Shown here one piece after another: positions 23,721-34,004 of a DNA stretch of 36,359 bases. The position numbers and the translations under genes were made by a program. The stretch lies in assembly GCA_964541695.1 (NCBI GenBank), contig CAZIRB010000012.1, positions 1 through 36,359 on the forward strand, written 5' to 3'. Origin of the DNA: CAZKGE01 sp964541695. Its GTDB lineage: Bacteria > Bacillota > Clostridia > Christensenellales > CAG-138. Positions within the stretch are counted from its first letter, which is position 1, and each line of letters starts with the position of its first letter. Under the pieces are notes generated by a model, which was not told the DNA's origin, ran no database searches, and saw nothing but the letters and a program-made list of their open reading frames with translations.

Positions 23721-24077
23721 ATGCAGGAATCCGGCGAAATGTACCTCGAGACCATCCTCACGCTGTCCGCGCACGGCGACGTGCGCAGCGTGGACGTGGC
23801 CAACGCGCTCGGCTACTCGCGCCCGAGCGTGTCGCGCGCCATGTCGCTTTTGCGGCAGGACCGGTACATCACGATGGACAGCGGCCGCATCCGGCTGACC
23901 GAGAGCGGGCGCGAAAAAGCCGAGCGCATCTACGAACGCCACCGGCTCATCACCCGGTTTCTGTCCGATACGCTCGGCCTTTCTGCGGAGGTTGCCGCGC
24001 AGGACGCGTGCCGCATCGAGCACGTCATCAGCGAGACGGCGTTTCAGCGGATCAAAGCGCGTTATACCACTCGATGA
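23721..24077 (+). CDS. Short DtxR-family metalloregulator with iron-type ligands
   Basis: 118 residues: N-terminal winged helix (VRSVDVANALGYSRPSVSRAMSLLRQDRYI) plus dimerisation domain, with no SH3/FeoA domain. The metal ligands look like DtxR/IdeR rather than MntR: Met7 in GEMYLE (Asp8 in B. subtilis MntR), and Cys97, Glu100 and His101 in DACRIEHVIS (Glu at the Cys position in MntR). Together with His74 (YERH) this suggests Fe(II) sensing. Its targets are unknown; no iron uptake gene is in the window. The start has GAGGGG upstream. The 3' end overlaps the convergent DUF4153 gene by 26 bp. Confidence 0.87.
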   Translation: MQESGEMYLETILTLSAHGDVRSVDVANALGYSRPSVSRAMSLLRQDRYITMDSGRIRLTESGREKAERIYERHRLITRFLSDTLGLSAEVAAQDACRIEHVISETAFQRIKARYTTR

Positions 24078-25293
24078 CGCGCTGCCAGTCCGGAATGTTC
24101 AAAACAAGATACCAGTACAGGAATATCCATGCCGAGACGCTCAAAAGCGGCATGGATTGTTTTTTGAGCCGCACGGCGCACAGCACGACCAGCGCGACGA
24201 GGTAGATCATCCACCACAGCGGCAGGATGCGGTTGAACGTCAGCCGGTACGCGCCGATGTAGAGCAAAAGCCTCGTCGCCGCGGAGCCGAGCAAAAGCGC
24301 GGTCGCCGCGAGCAGCAGCGCCGAGAGAACCTTTAGCACGCGCGACGGCCGCACATAGCGCAAACACAGCGCGAACAGCAAAAAATTGATCGCGGCGACC
24401 CACATCAGCTCCGTAAAGCCGCTGCGCGCGTATTCCGAGTATGTGTACGCCGCGGGCAGCCGGCCGCCGAACAGGTACGTATACTGCAGCGCGCAAAACG
24501 CCGCGTAGACGGCGATCAGCACGCCCATCGCCACGCCGAGCGTCACGGGCGGCCACGACGGCGCCCGGTACGCGGGCATGGGCAAATTGCGCCCGCCCCA
24601 GGTCATGTTGTACAGGAGCGAATAGATAAGGATCGCGGGCATGAGCGTCAGGAACACGTCCGCGAACAGCTCATCCCAGCGCAGATTGGCAAACAGCCCC
24701 GAGAGCGCGTCGTTCCACACCGCGTCCGCGGCGGAGAGCAGCGCCAGCACGACCGCGACCACCGGCAGCGCCACGGCTACCCCAAGCAGCGCGTGCTTGC
24801 CCGCGCCGTTTTTGCCGCGGCCGAACAGCGCGCCGAGCGCGGAAAAGAAGCGCGGCACGGCCGTGACCGCCTGCGCCGTGTAGCCGTAGAATACGCCGAG
24901 CACGACCGCGCCCTCGCGCTTTTTCTCGTAGCCGTAGACCGCGGTCACCGCCGTGGCCATCACGGTAATCGGCAGCGCGAGCACGTTCGTGCCGACAAGC
25001 AGAAACCGCGTGTTATTCGGATGGAACGCAAAAAGCAGGCACAGCGCGGCCGCCGGCAGCGCGGCGAATATCGCCGCCCGGCTCGCAAAAAAGCGCTTGC
25101 CGTTCAGCGCGATAAACAGCGCGAGGCAGCCGAGCCAAAACAGCCCGTAGAACGCGTTGCCGCCCTCGAACACGGCAAAGCGCAATAAAAGCCCGAGTCC
25201 CAGCGTAAACAGCACGAGCAGCTTCTGCAGCGGCGTAACGTCGCGCGGCTTGGCCCGCTCCGGCGCGGTAACAGTATTTTGTTCCTCACTCAT
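24052..25293 (-). CDS. DUF4153/DUF4173-type polytopic membrane protein
   Basis: 413 residues with about ten or eleven hydrophobic helices and a short cytoplasmic N-terminus (MSEEQNTVTAPERAKPRD). The layout and conserved pieces (YTYSEYARSGFTELMWVAAINF and a late membrane pair) fit the DUF4153/4173 family, whose function is unknown. The start overlaps the stop of the HTH gene (ATGA) and has GGAGGAAGC upstream. It is the last gene of a three-gene unit with DUF2975 and an Xre-type regulator. Its 3' end overlaps dtxR on the other strand. Confidence 0.82.
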   Translation of the reverse strand: MSEEQNTVTAPERAKPRDVTPLQKLLVLFTLGLGLLLRFAVFEGGNAFYGLFWLGCLALFIALNGKRFFASRAAIFAALPAAALCLLFAFHPNNTRFLLVGTNVLALPITVMATAVTAVYGYEKKREGAVVLGVFYGYTAQAVTAVPRFFSALGALFGRGKNGAGKHALLGVAVALPVVAVVLALLSAADAVWNDALSGLFANLRWDELFADVFLTLMPAILIYSLLYNMTWGGRNLPMPAYRAPSWPPVTLGVAMGVLIAVYAAFCALQYTYLFGGRLPAAYTYSEYARSGFTELMWVAAINFLLFALCLRYVRPSRVLKVLSALLLAATALLLGSAATRLLLYIGAYRLTFNRILPLWWMIYLVALVVLCAVRLKKQSMPLLSVSAWIFLYWYLVLNIPDWQRVIEWYNAL

Positions 25294-25502
25294 GACGCTT
25301 CCTCCTTCACAAATTCGAGTATGTCCTGCACCTCGCAGTCGAGCGCGTGGCAGACCGCGTCGAGCGTCGAGAAGCGGATCGCCCTGCACTTGTTGTTCTT
25401 CAATATGGACAGGTTGGCAAGCGTGATGCCGCAGCGCGAAGCAAGCTCGTTTAAACTCACCTTGCGCTTGGCCATCATCACGTCGAGATTCACGCGGATC
25501 AT
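25290..25502 (-). CDS. YozG-type Cro/CI-family HTH regulator
   Basis: 70 residues, essentially one helix-turn-helix domain (LNELASRCGITLANLSILKN) followed by the family tail RFSTLDAVCHALDCEVQDILEF. Such small regulators are regularly encoded with DUF2975 proteins. A GTG at 25520 overlaps the preceding stop, but ATG 25502 with GGAAGG five bases upstream is preferred. It probably controls its own operon; the palindromes around the promoter at 25985-26046 are candidate operators. Confidence 0.9.
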   Translation of the reverse strand: MIRVNLDVMMAKRKVSLNELASRCGITLANLSILKNNKCRAIRFSTLDAVCHALDCEVQDILEFVKEEAS

Positions 25503-25516
25503 CGCAACCTTCCCCC

Positions 25517-25972
25517 TCACACCGTCAGGTCGTTCTCCTGCTTGAACGCGACCGCCTTTTCAAAGACGTTCGAAAGCACAAGGGAGAACAGACCGCACAT
25601 GCCGACGGGCAGCGCGGCAAGCACGGCGAGCGGCACCGGGTGCAGCAGGAGCGTAAACAGCCCGCACGCCATGACCAGCAGCGCGGCGATGCCCATGTTC
25701 CGCAGCGCGCGCACGTTCTTTGGTACGAACGGGTCCTTCTCGACCGAGCGCATCATGCGGTAGAGCGTCACCGCGATGTACTCCGCCCCGAGGATGCACA
25801 GCATGGCCAGGATGCCTGCGGCCGCGGTAAAGAACGCGGGCTTGCCGTCGAGCCGGAACGTTTCGTCGGCGTTCGGCAAATAAATCTGAAATACGATTAC
25901 CGCAAAAGCGATGCCCGAAACCATGCCGAGGAGCAGAAGCGTTTTAACGACTGTGTTCAGCGCCTTTCCCAT
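25517..25972 (-). CDS. DUF2975 membrane protein
   Basis: 151 residues with four predicted membrane helices (about 10-31, 46-68, 93-112, 115-137) and a conserved cytoplasmic loop RSVEKDPFVPKNVRALRNMG between helices two and three. That loop is the DUF2975 signature. Function unknown. It is first in the operon with the YozG-type regulator, the usual arrangement for this family, and may tune or sense for that regulator, which is inference. The start lies 25 bases after the predicted transcription start; GAGGTGA is the only candidate ribosome site and sits rather far upstream. Confidence 0.87.
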   Translation of the reverse strand: MGKALNTVVKTLLLLGMVSGIAFAVIVFQIYLPNADETFRLDGKPAFFTAAAGILAMLCILGAEYIAVTLYRMMRSVEKDPFVPKNVRALRNMGIAALLVMACGLFTLLLHPVPLAVLAALPVGMCGLFSLVLSNVFEKAVAFKQENDLTV

Positions 25973-25984
25973 ACGAAAAAAACC

Positions 25985-26046
25985 GTCACCTCATTTCGGT
26001 GACAGTTTATCATCGGCTTTATCGATTGTCAATAAAAATTTATTGA
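25985..26046 (-). promoter_or_regulatory. Promoter and candidate operators of the DUF2975 operon
   Basis: Minus-strand TTGACA (26032-26027), 17 bp, TAAACT (26009-26004). Two palindromes overlap it. TCAATAAA-AA-TTTATTGA (26029-26046) covers the -35. GTCACC/GGTGAC (25985-25990 and 25998-26003) covers the transcription start and is followed in the minus direction by seven T. The second could also terminate transcripts from the upstream kinase gene. Confidence 0.7.
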
Positions 26047-26067
26047 ATATCTCGTCCTTTTTATCGT

Positions 26068-26892
26068 TTATCGGACGCGGAACACTGTGCTGCGGCAGTT
26101 GAGGGATAGCACGTCTGAGATGCGGTTCTTCGCGTTTGCGATGTAGACCGTCGTGCCCTGGCGCACCGGCTCCTTGATGAAGTCGAGCTTGGCGCGCGCG
26201 CCGTTTGCGCCCGACCTGCTCGCGCCGACGCAGTGCTCCATCAGCGCGTCGATGTTTTCGATCACCTCGTCCGCGTTCCTGCCCTCGACGCGCTCGACGA
26301 GCGTACCCGGGTCGTCCGGGTCGCGGTAGATGCCGTCGACGCTCGTGAGGATCACGAGGTTTTTGGCGCGCACGAGCGTGCAGATCACGGACGCGGTCTC
26401 GTCGTTGTCGACGCACTCGTAGGCGCTGCCGCCGCTCTCGCGCAGGTGGGCAAGCTCCATCTTGCGCACCTCGTCGACGCTGACGGGGTCGTTGTAGTTG
26501 ACGATCGGGATCGCATTCTGCTCGGCGCAGCGCAGCAAGAACGCCTTGATGTGCGCGCGCTTCTCCTCGTCGTTGAAGTGCGTGTGCTCGACCAAGAGCT
26601 GCCGCACGGAGTACCGGTCCGGGATGTAGCGGCGGTACTCCATCATCAGGATGGCCTGGCCTTGGGCGGCGTAGTCCGCCTTGATCTCCTGCGCGTCGCC
26701 ATCTAGCTCCGCGCCGTGGCGGTTGACGTAGTCAAGCCGCCCGATCTCGGTCGCGCCGCTCGACACCCAGATCATGCCGGGCCGGAGCTCGCGCCCGAGC
26801 CGCGAGAAGATGTTGTAGTCGATCTCGCCCTCGTCCCTGCGGATGAGCGCCATCGAACCGATCTTGCCTACGAGCTCATAATCAAATCGCAT
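26068..26892 (-). CDS. Amino-acid kinase family protein, glutamate-5-kinase-like
   Basis: 274 residues of the amino-acid kinase fold. Landmarks are MIWVSSGATEIGR, VNYNDPVSVDE, VDNDETASVICTLVRAKNLVILTSVDGIYRDP and GASRSGANGARAKLDFIKEPVRQG. These parallel glutamate 5-kinase (SSGA, NEND, LLTDVDGLY, GTGGMxTK), but the last motif is clearly altered and there is no PUA domain. No proA gene is nearby, so a proline role is doubtful. ATG 26892 follows GGGGG closely, 11 bp after prfB on the same strand, so it is probably in the secA-prfB transcript. The substrate is unknown; carboxylate phosphorylation is the safe statement. Confidence 0.75.
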   Translation of the reverse strand: MRFDYELVGKIGSMALIRRDEGEIDYNIFSRLGRELRPGMIWVSSGATEIGRLDYVNRHGAELDGDAQEIKADYAAQGQAILMMEYRRYIPDRYSVRQLLVEHTHFNDEEKRAHIKAFLLRCAEQNAIPIVNYNDPVSVDEVRKMELAHLRESGGSAYECVDNDETASVICTLVRAKNLVILTSVDGIYRDPDDPGTLVERVEGRNADEVIENIDALMEHCVGASRSGANGARAKLDFIKEPVRQGTTVYIANAKNRISDVLSLNCRSTVFRVR

Positions 26893-26903
26893 CGTTTCCC
26901 CCG

Positions 26904-28004
26904 TCAGGACTTGAGCAGGTACGCCTGCACGAACGCGTCCAGGTCGCCGTCCATCACCGCCTGGATGTTGCCGTTCTCCACGCCCGTGCGGTGGTCCTTG
27001 ACCAGCGTGTACGGCTGGAACACATACGAGCGGATCTGGCTGCCCCACTCGATCTTCTTCATCTCGCCCTTGATCCTGGCCATCTGCTCCTCGCGCTCGC
27101 GCTCCTGCAGCTCAAGGAGCTTTCCGCGCAGCATGCGCATGGCCGTCTCGCGGTTCTGGATCTGGCTGCGCTCGTTCTGGCACTGCACGACGATGCCCGT
27201 CGGCAGGTGCGTGATGCGGATGGCGGAGCTGGTCTTGTTGACGTGCTGGCCGCCCGCGCCGCTCGAGCGGTACGTGTCCACGCGCAAATCGTCCGGGTCG
27301 ATCTTGACGCCGCCCTCGTCGTCGTCGAGAATCGGCGTCACGTCGAGCGACGCAAACGACGTGTGCCGCCTTCCGGACGCGTCGAACGGCGAGATGCGCA
27401 CAAGCCTGTGCACGCCCTTCTCGGCCTTGAGATAGCCGTAGGCGTTCTCGCCCGTGACCTCGAACGTGACGGACTTGACGCCCGCGTCGTCGCCGTCGAG
27501 CATATCCAGCTCGCGCACCTGCCAGCCGCGGTTCTCGCAGTATCGCGTGTACATGCGGTAGAGCATCTCGGTCCAGTCCTGCGCCTCGGTGCCGCCCGCG
27601 CCCGCGTGCAGCGAGAGCACGGCGTTCGAGGAATCGTACTGGCCCTTGAGCAGCTGCTCGAGCTGCATGGCGTCGACGTTCTTCCCCAGCTCAAAAAGCT
27701 CCTGCCGAATCTCCGGCACGAGGCTCTCGTCGTCCTCCTCCTCGGCCATCAGCATCAGCGTCTCGGCGTCGTCGCACATGCGCACGAGCTTTTCGTATCG
27801 TAAGAGCTTATGCTCGATCTGCTTGGCGCGCTGGTTGACCTTGTTCGCGTTCTCGACGTCGTTCCAGAAGTCCGGCGCGCTCATTTTTTCGTCGAGCGAC
27901 TGTTTTTCCTTTTTTAGTCCCTCGGGGTCGAGCGCGCGGCCGATCTTGGCAAGTTTCTCCTTCGCCTCGCCCCACTGCAGCCTGTATTCGTCCATCGGCA
28001 CCAT
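26904..28004 (-). CDS. prfB: Peptide chain release factor 2, single-frame
   Basis: 366 residues. The catalytic GGQ lies at 251-253 (SGAGGQHVN) and the UGA/UAA-reading SPF tripeptide at 205-207, so it is RF2. Most bacteria interrupt this gene near codon 25 with an in-frame UGA and a +1 shift. Here the region reads through as GRALDPEG (22-29) in one frame, so the autoregulatory frameshift is absent. The ATG at 28004 follows GGAGG, which lies inside the end of secA, with a 4-bp gap between the genes. This is the classical secA-prfB operon. Confidence 0.95.
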   Translation of the reverse strand: MVPMDEYRLQWGEAKEKLAKIGRALDPEGLKKEKQSLDEKMSAPDFWNDVENANKVNQRAKQIEHKLLRYEKLVRMCDDAETLMLMAEEEDDESLVPEIRQELFELGKNVDAMQLEQLLKGQYDSSNAVLSLHAGAGGTEAQDWTEMLYRMYTRYCENRGWQVRELDMLDGDDAGVKSVTFEVTGENAYGYLKAEKGVHRLVRISPFDASGRRHTSFASLDVTPILDDDEGGVKIDPDDLRVDTYRSSGAGGQHVNKTSSAIRITHLPTGIVVQCQNERSQIQNRETAMRMLRGKLLELQEREREEQMARIKGEMKKIEWGSQIRSYVFQPYTLVKDHRTGVENGNIQAVMDGDLDAFVQAYLLKS

Positions 28005-28008
28005 ATGG

Positions 28009-30747
<2,739 letters not shown>

Positions 30748-30784
30748 GGTTTGTCTCCTTTATCCAAGCATTGCCTGAACAAAT

Positions 30785-30793
30785 AGTATAGCA
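30785..30793 (-). promoter_or_regulatory. Extended -10 promoter of secA
   Basis: Minus-strand TGC-TATACT (30793-30785), with TTGCGC 17 bp upstream (30813-30808). It predicts a leader of about 31 nt, which carries the AAAGGAG site. Confidence 0.7.
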
Positions 30794-30835
30794 TACCGGC
30801 CCCCTCCGCGCAATGCGGCAAATCGCCGCGGCGGC

Positions 30836-30865
30836 TTGCACGCAGGGCGTAAAAAGGCGTATACT
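30836..30865 (+). promoter_or_regulatory. Promoter of the HAD phosphatase gene
   Basis: TTGCAC (30836-30841), 18 bp, TATACT (30860-30865). The predicted start near 30872 gives a leader of about 20 nt to ATG 30892. An ATG at 30874 would be leaderless. Divergent from secA. Confidence 0.65.
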
Positions 30866-30891
30866 GAACGGGTATGTATGCGGGGGACAAT

Positions 30892-31500
30892 ATGATAAAA
30901 AACCTGATATTCGACATGGGCAACACGCTGCTGGCCTTCGATCCCGAGCGGTATGTTTTGCAGCGCGTTCCGGACGCGCGGGACGCGGACCTTCTGCTAA
31001 GCACGACATTCCGCTCGGCCGAGTGGCAGCGGCTCGACAACGGCACGCTGACCGCGGAGGACTTTCTGCCGATGGCGCTGGCAAAGCTCCCGGAGCGGCT
31101 GCACGCGGCCGCGCGCGGCATCTTTGTCGGCCCGCCAGGCTGGCTGTACCGCGTGCCCGAGGCGGAGACGCTCGTTTCGGAGCTTCGGGCCAAAGGCCTC
31201 CGGCTCTACCTGCTATCCAACGCCTCGATGCGTTTTTTTACGTACCGGTACGGCTACCCGGTGCTGTCGATGCTCGACGGCGAGGTGATCTCCGCCGCCG
31301 AGAAGCTCGTCAAGCCCGACGCGCGTATCTACCTGAGGCTGCTTGAAAAATACGATCTCGACCCCGCGGCCTGCCTGTTCGTCGACGACCTGCCGGCAAA
31401 CGTCGAGGGCGCGCGAAACTGCGGCATCCGCGCGTATCAAATCGCCGATCTCGATTACGACGCGCTGCGCGCACACCTAAGGGAATTGCGGATTTTATAG
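30892..31500 (+). CDS. HAD-superfamily phosphatase, YihX-like
   Basis: 202 residues, subfamily IA with an alpha-helical cap. Motif I is FDMGNTL (nucleophile Asp7); as in YihX-type proteins the usual second Asp is replaced by Gly. Motif II is YLLSNAS, motif III the Lys of KPDARIY, and motif IV FVDDLPANVEGA. It probably dephosphorylates a small sugar phosphate or similar metabolite. ATG 30892 has GGGGG five bases upstream and fits the family start MIKNLIFD; an earlier ATG at 30874 is in frame. It ends 5 bp from the convergent deacetylase gene with no terminator between. Confidence 0.88.
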   Translation: MIKNLIFDMGNTLLAFDPERYVLQRVPDARDADLLLSTTFRSAEWQRLDNGTLTAEDFLPMALAKLPERLHAAARGIFVGPPGWLYRVPEAETLVSELRAKGLRLYLLSNASMRFFTYRYGYPVLSMLDGEVISAAEKLVKPDARIYLRLLEKYDLDPAACLFVDDLPANVEGARNCGIRAYQIADLDYDALRAHLRELRIL

Positions 31501-31505
31501 CGGTT

Positions 31506-32411
31506 TTATTCGATTTGGCCCGCCGCGCGCAGCCGCTCCACAAACGGCGCGATCTCGTGCAGCATCGTAAACTCCGCCTCGCGGTGCGGCGAGAGGTTGA
31601 AGCGGACAAACTCCTTTTTCTTTGCGTCCGGGCAGTCGGCAAGGCACCGGACCCGCCCCGGATGGAACAGGATCTCGAGGTCGGCGCCGCGCGCGCGCGC
31701 GTAATCGATCAGCGCCGGCAGCACGCGCTCGACGGTCTTTGCGTCGACCCCGCCCGTGAGCAGCACGCCGGAGAACGACGCCGACGGGATGCCCGATTGA
31801 ATCAGTTTTTTCCGGTTGATCAGATAAAAGAGAAACAGCAGCGCTTGCTTGGCGAAATTTTCGGCGGGAATCCGCAGCAGCACCGACGGATGGCGCAGAA
31901 ACGGCCGGATCGGCTCGAACGGCATGCGCAGGTACGACACCGGCAGGCCGTTTTCGCGGATCGTCTCCAGTATCGCGTCGAACACGAGCGGGATGGCGTG
32001 CGTGTGCTGGTGCGTGTCGAGACGGAGCGGCGCGTCCGCGGGCAGGGCCGCGCGCACGGCGAAAATCTGCGCCAGCGCCTCGCGCTTCATCTGCGTCTTC
32101 AGCTTTCCGCGGCCCGGCAGGAGGCTCCGGAAGAACAGCCGCGAATAGGAATTGAAAAACAGCCCGTCGCTCCCCGCGAGCATCGGAATCTCGGCGGCGG
32201 GGGCCGTGCAGCGCCCCTCGACGAAATTGATGTGCACACCGGCAAGAAGACGCGGCGCGCGCTTTGGCAGTTCGGCAAGGTATTCGGTCAAGCGCGGGCT
32301 GTTGGCAAACACGCTGGCGCTGCCCAGGCAGCCGCGCTCGGCGCAGCCCAAAATCGCCTCCACCTGCTCGTCCGATATGCCAAAGTCGTCGGAGTGAAAC
32401 AAAACCTTCAA
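31506..32411 (-). CDS. YdjC/ChbG-family carbohydrate deacetylase
   Basis: 301 residues. The family metal and catalytic residues are visible: HSDDFG (Asp8, Asp9), GVHINF (His60) and LDTHQHTH (Asp132, His134, His136, His138). ChbG removes acetyl groups from N-acetylated chito-oligosaccharides; other members act on different N-acetyl sugars or lipids such as hopanoids, so the substrate is open. There is no signal peptide. The start appears to be TTG (32411) with AAAGGG about seven bases upstream, because the conserved KVLFHSDDFG begins there. A consensus promoter lies at 32453-32482. Confidence 0.87.
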   Translation of the reverse strand: MKVLFHSDDFGISDEQVEAILGCAERGCLGSASVFANSPRLTEYLAELPKRAPRLLAGVHINFVEGRCTAPAAEIPMLAGSDGLFFNSYSRLFFRSLLPGRGKLKTQMKREALAQIFAVRAALPADAPLRLDTHQHTHAIPLVFDAILETIRENGLPVSYLRMPFEPIRPFLRHPSVLLRIPAENFAKQALLFLFYLINRKKLIQSGIPSASFSGVLLTGGVDAKTVERVLPALIDYARARGADLEILFHPGRVRCLADCPDAKKKEFVRFNLSPHREAEFTMLHEIAPFVERLRAAGQIE

Positions 32412-32452
32412 AACGCGGCCCTTTCCGTCCGGGTGATTGCTGTAAACACGAT

Positions 32453-32482
32453 ATTATACCTTTTTATCACAAACGCTGTCAA
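32453..32482 (-). promoter_or_regulatory. Promoter of the YdjC/ChbG gene
   Basis: Minus-strand TTGACA (32482-32477), 18 bp, TATAAT (32458-32453): both hexamers are perfect. The -35 overlaps the stop codon of the upstream MocR-type gene, so the deacetylase has its own strong promoter. Leader about 35 nt. Confidence 0.85.
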
Positions 32483-33906
32483 TTTTCTTCCGGAAACCAC
32501 GCGCTTTTCAGACGCTTGAGCGCCTCGGGGAACCGTTCTGCGGTCACGCCGCCGTAGCCAAGTATCAGCCGCTTTTCGGACGGCGGCGCGGGGGGCGGAT
32601 AGCAGTCCGCGACCGGATAGAGCCGCACGCCGCGCGCCTCCGCGCGGGCAAGCAGCTCGCCGGGCGTCCACGGCGCAGAGACGCTCAGCAGCACGTGCAG
32701 CCCGCCGCCCGCAGCCGCGACGCGCACACGGTCCCCGAAGGCGCGGGTAATCTCCGCGAGCAGCAGGTCGCGCTTTTTGCGGCTCGCGACGCGGAAGCGG
32801 TCCATGTGCCGCGCGCAGTCGCCGCTCTCAATATAGTCGGCCACCGCGCGCTGGATAAACGGCGGCACGCTGCCGTACTGCAGCGCGTATTGTTCGCGGT
32901 AGACGCGCATGAGCGCATCCGGCAGCACCATGTAGGCCACGCACAGCTCCATCGACAGCGGCCGCGACAGCGTGCCAAGGTAGATCACGCGCCCGCCCGC
33001 GTCCATCGCGTACAGCGCGGGGATCTGGCGCGAGTTGTAGCACAGCTCGCTGTCGTAGTCGTTCTCGATGATGTAGCCGCGCTCCGCCGCCCAGTCGACC
33101 GCCTCGAGGCGCTTCTTGATCGACAGCACCGCGCCCGTCGGGAACTGGTGCGACGGCGTGGTGTACAAAAGGTTCGCGTTCGACGCGCGCACCGCGGCGA
33201 TGCTGACGCCGTCGCGCTCGACGGGCACCGGCACAAGACCCGCGCCGCGCCGCAGAAACAGCTCGCGCGCGCCCGCGTACCCGGGATTCTCCATCGCGAC
33301 GACCGGCCCCGCGCCCGTTAGCAGCGTGCAGATGACGTCGAGCGAATACTGATGCCCGTAGGTGATGACGATGTTCTCCGCGCGGCAGATCACGCCGCGG
33401 ATCGCGTACAGATGCGCGGCCACCGCTTCGCGCAGCCGCGCGTCGCCCTGCTGCGGCGGATAGTCCGGCGCGTCCGCGTCCGGCATGCGCCGGATTTGCT
33501 CCAGTATCCTGCGGCGCATCCGGTCGGCCGGGAACAGCCGCGTCTCGACGCGGCCCGCGCGAAAGTCGAATTCCGGCGGCGGCGCTTCCCCGCCGCGTGC
33601 GGTCCCGGCGGCCGGTACAATGGAGCGCGCATCCCCCGCGGCATGCGGCAGCGCCAGGTCGTTGACCGTATAGCCCGAGCCGGTCCGCGGCGTGACGTAC
33701 CCCTCGACCGCGAGCTGCTGGTACGCGTTCTCGACCGTGTTGCGGCCGACCGAGAGCTCGAGCGCCAGCCGCCGCGTAGCGACAAGGCGCGCGCCGCCCG
33801 GGAGGCGTCCGGACAGGATGTCCTCCTTGATCGCGCGGTAGATCTGTTCATACAGCGGGACGTTCTTCCCGCGGTCGATATACGGCATGGCAAAAATTGT
33901 ATCCAT
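32479..33906 (-). CDS. MocR/PdxR-type GntR regulator lacking the PLP lysine
   Basis: 475 residues. N-terminal GntR winged helix (PLYEQIYRAIKEDILSGRLPGGARL, then SVGRNTVENAYQQLAVEGYV), then a linker and a fold-type-I aminotransferase domain (TYGHQYSLDVI, YTTPSHQFPTG, IENDYDSELCY). At the PLP-lysine site the sequence is YLGTLSRPLS: Arg315 replaces the Lys of the family motif GTFSK. The downstream Arg of LRxGY is Cys (ELCVAY). Normal Schiff-base binding is therefore lost. Starts are possible at 33906 or at 33888 (MPYIDRG); a TACAAT box ends seven bases before the latter. It is divergent from an MFS transporter that it probably regulates. Confidence 0.87.
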   Translation of the reverse strand: MDTIFAMPYIDRGKNVPLYEQIYRAIKEDILSGRLPGGARLVATRRLALELSVGRNTVENAYQQLAVEGYVTPRTGSGYTVNDLALPHAAGDARSIVPAAGTARGGEAPPPEFDFRAGRVETRLFPADRMRRRILEQIRRMPDADAPDYPPQQGDARLREAVAAHLYAIRGVICRAENIVITYGHQYSLDVICTLLTGAGPVVAMENPGYAGARELFLRRGAGLVPVPVERDGVSIAAVRASNANLLYTTPSHQFPTGAVLSIKKRLEAVDWAAERGYIIENDYDSELCYNSRQIPALYAMDAGGRVIYLGTLSRPLSMELCVAYMVLPDALMRVYREQYALQYGSVPPFIQRAVADYIESGDCARHMDRFRVASRKKRDLLLAEITRAFGDRVRVAAAGGGLHVLLSVSAPWTPGELLARAEARGVRLYPVADCYPPPAPPSEKRLILGYGGVTAERFPEALKRLKSAWFPEEN

Positions 33907-33927
33907 ATAATTTACGAAAAGTGGCTA

Positions 33928-33957
33928 TTTTCATCATAACACTTTCGCGGTATGATG
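33928..33957 (+). promoter_or_regulatory. MFS-gene promoter overlapping an inverted repeat
   Basis: TTTTCA (33928-33933), 17 bp, TATGAT (33951-33956). The inverted repeat CATCATA (33932-33938) / TATGATG (33951-33957), 12-bp spacer, spans both promoter boxes. It is a candidate operator for the divergent MocR-type regulator. Confidence 0.5.
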
Positions 33958-34004
33958 AGCAATAAGAAGGGGCGGTCAGCCCGGCGGGACGGTGAGCAAT
34001 TAAA

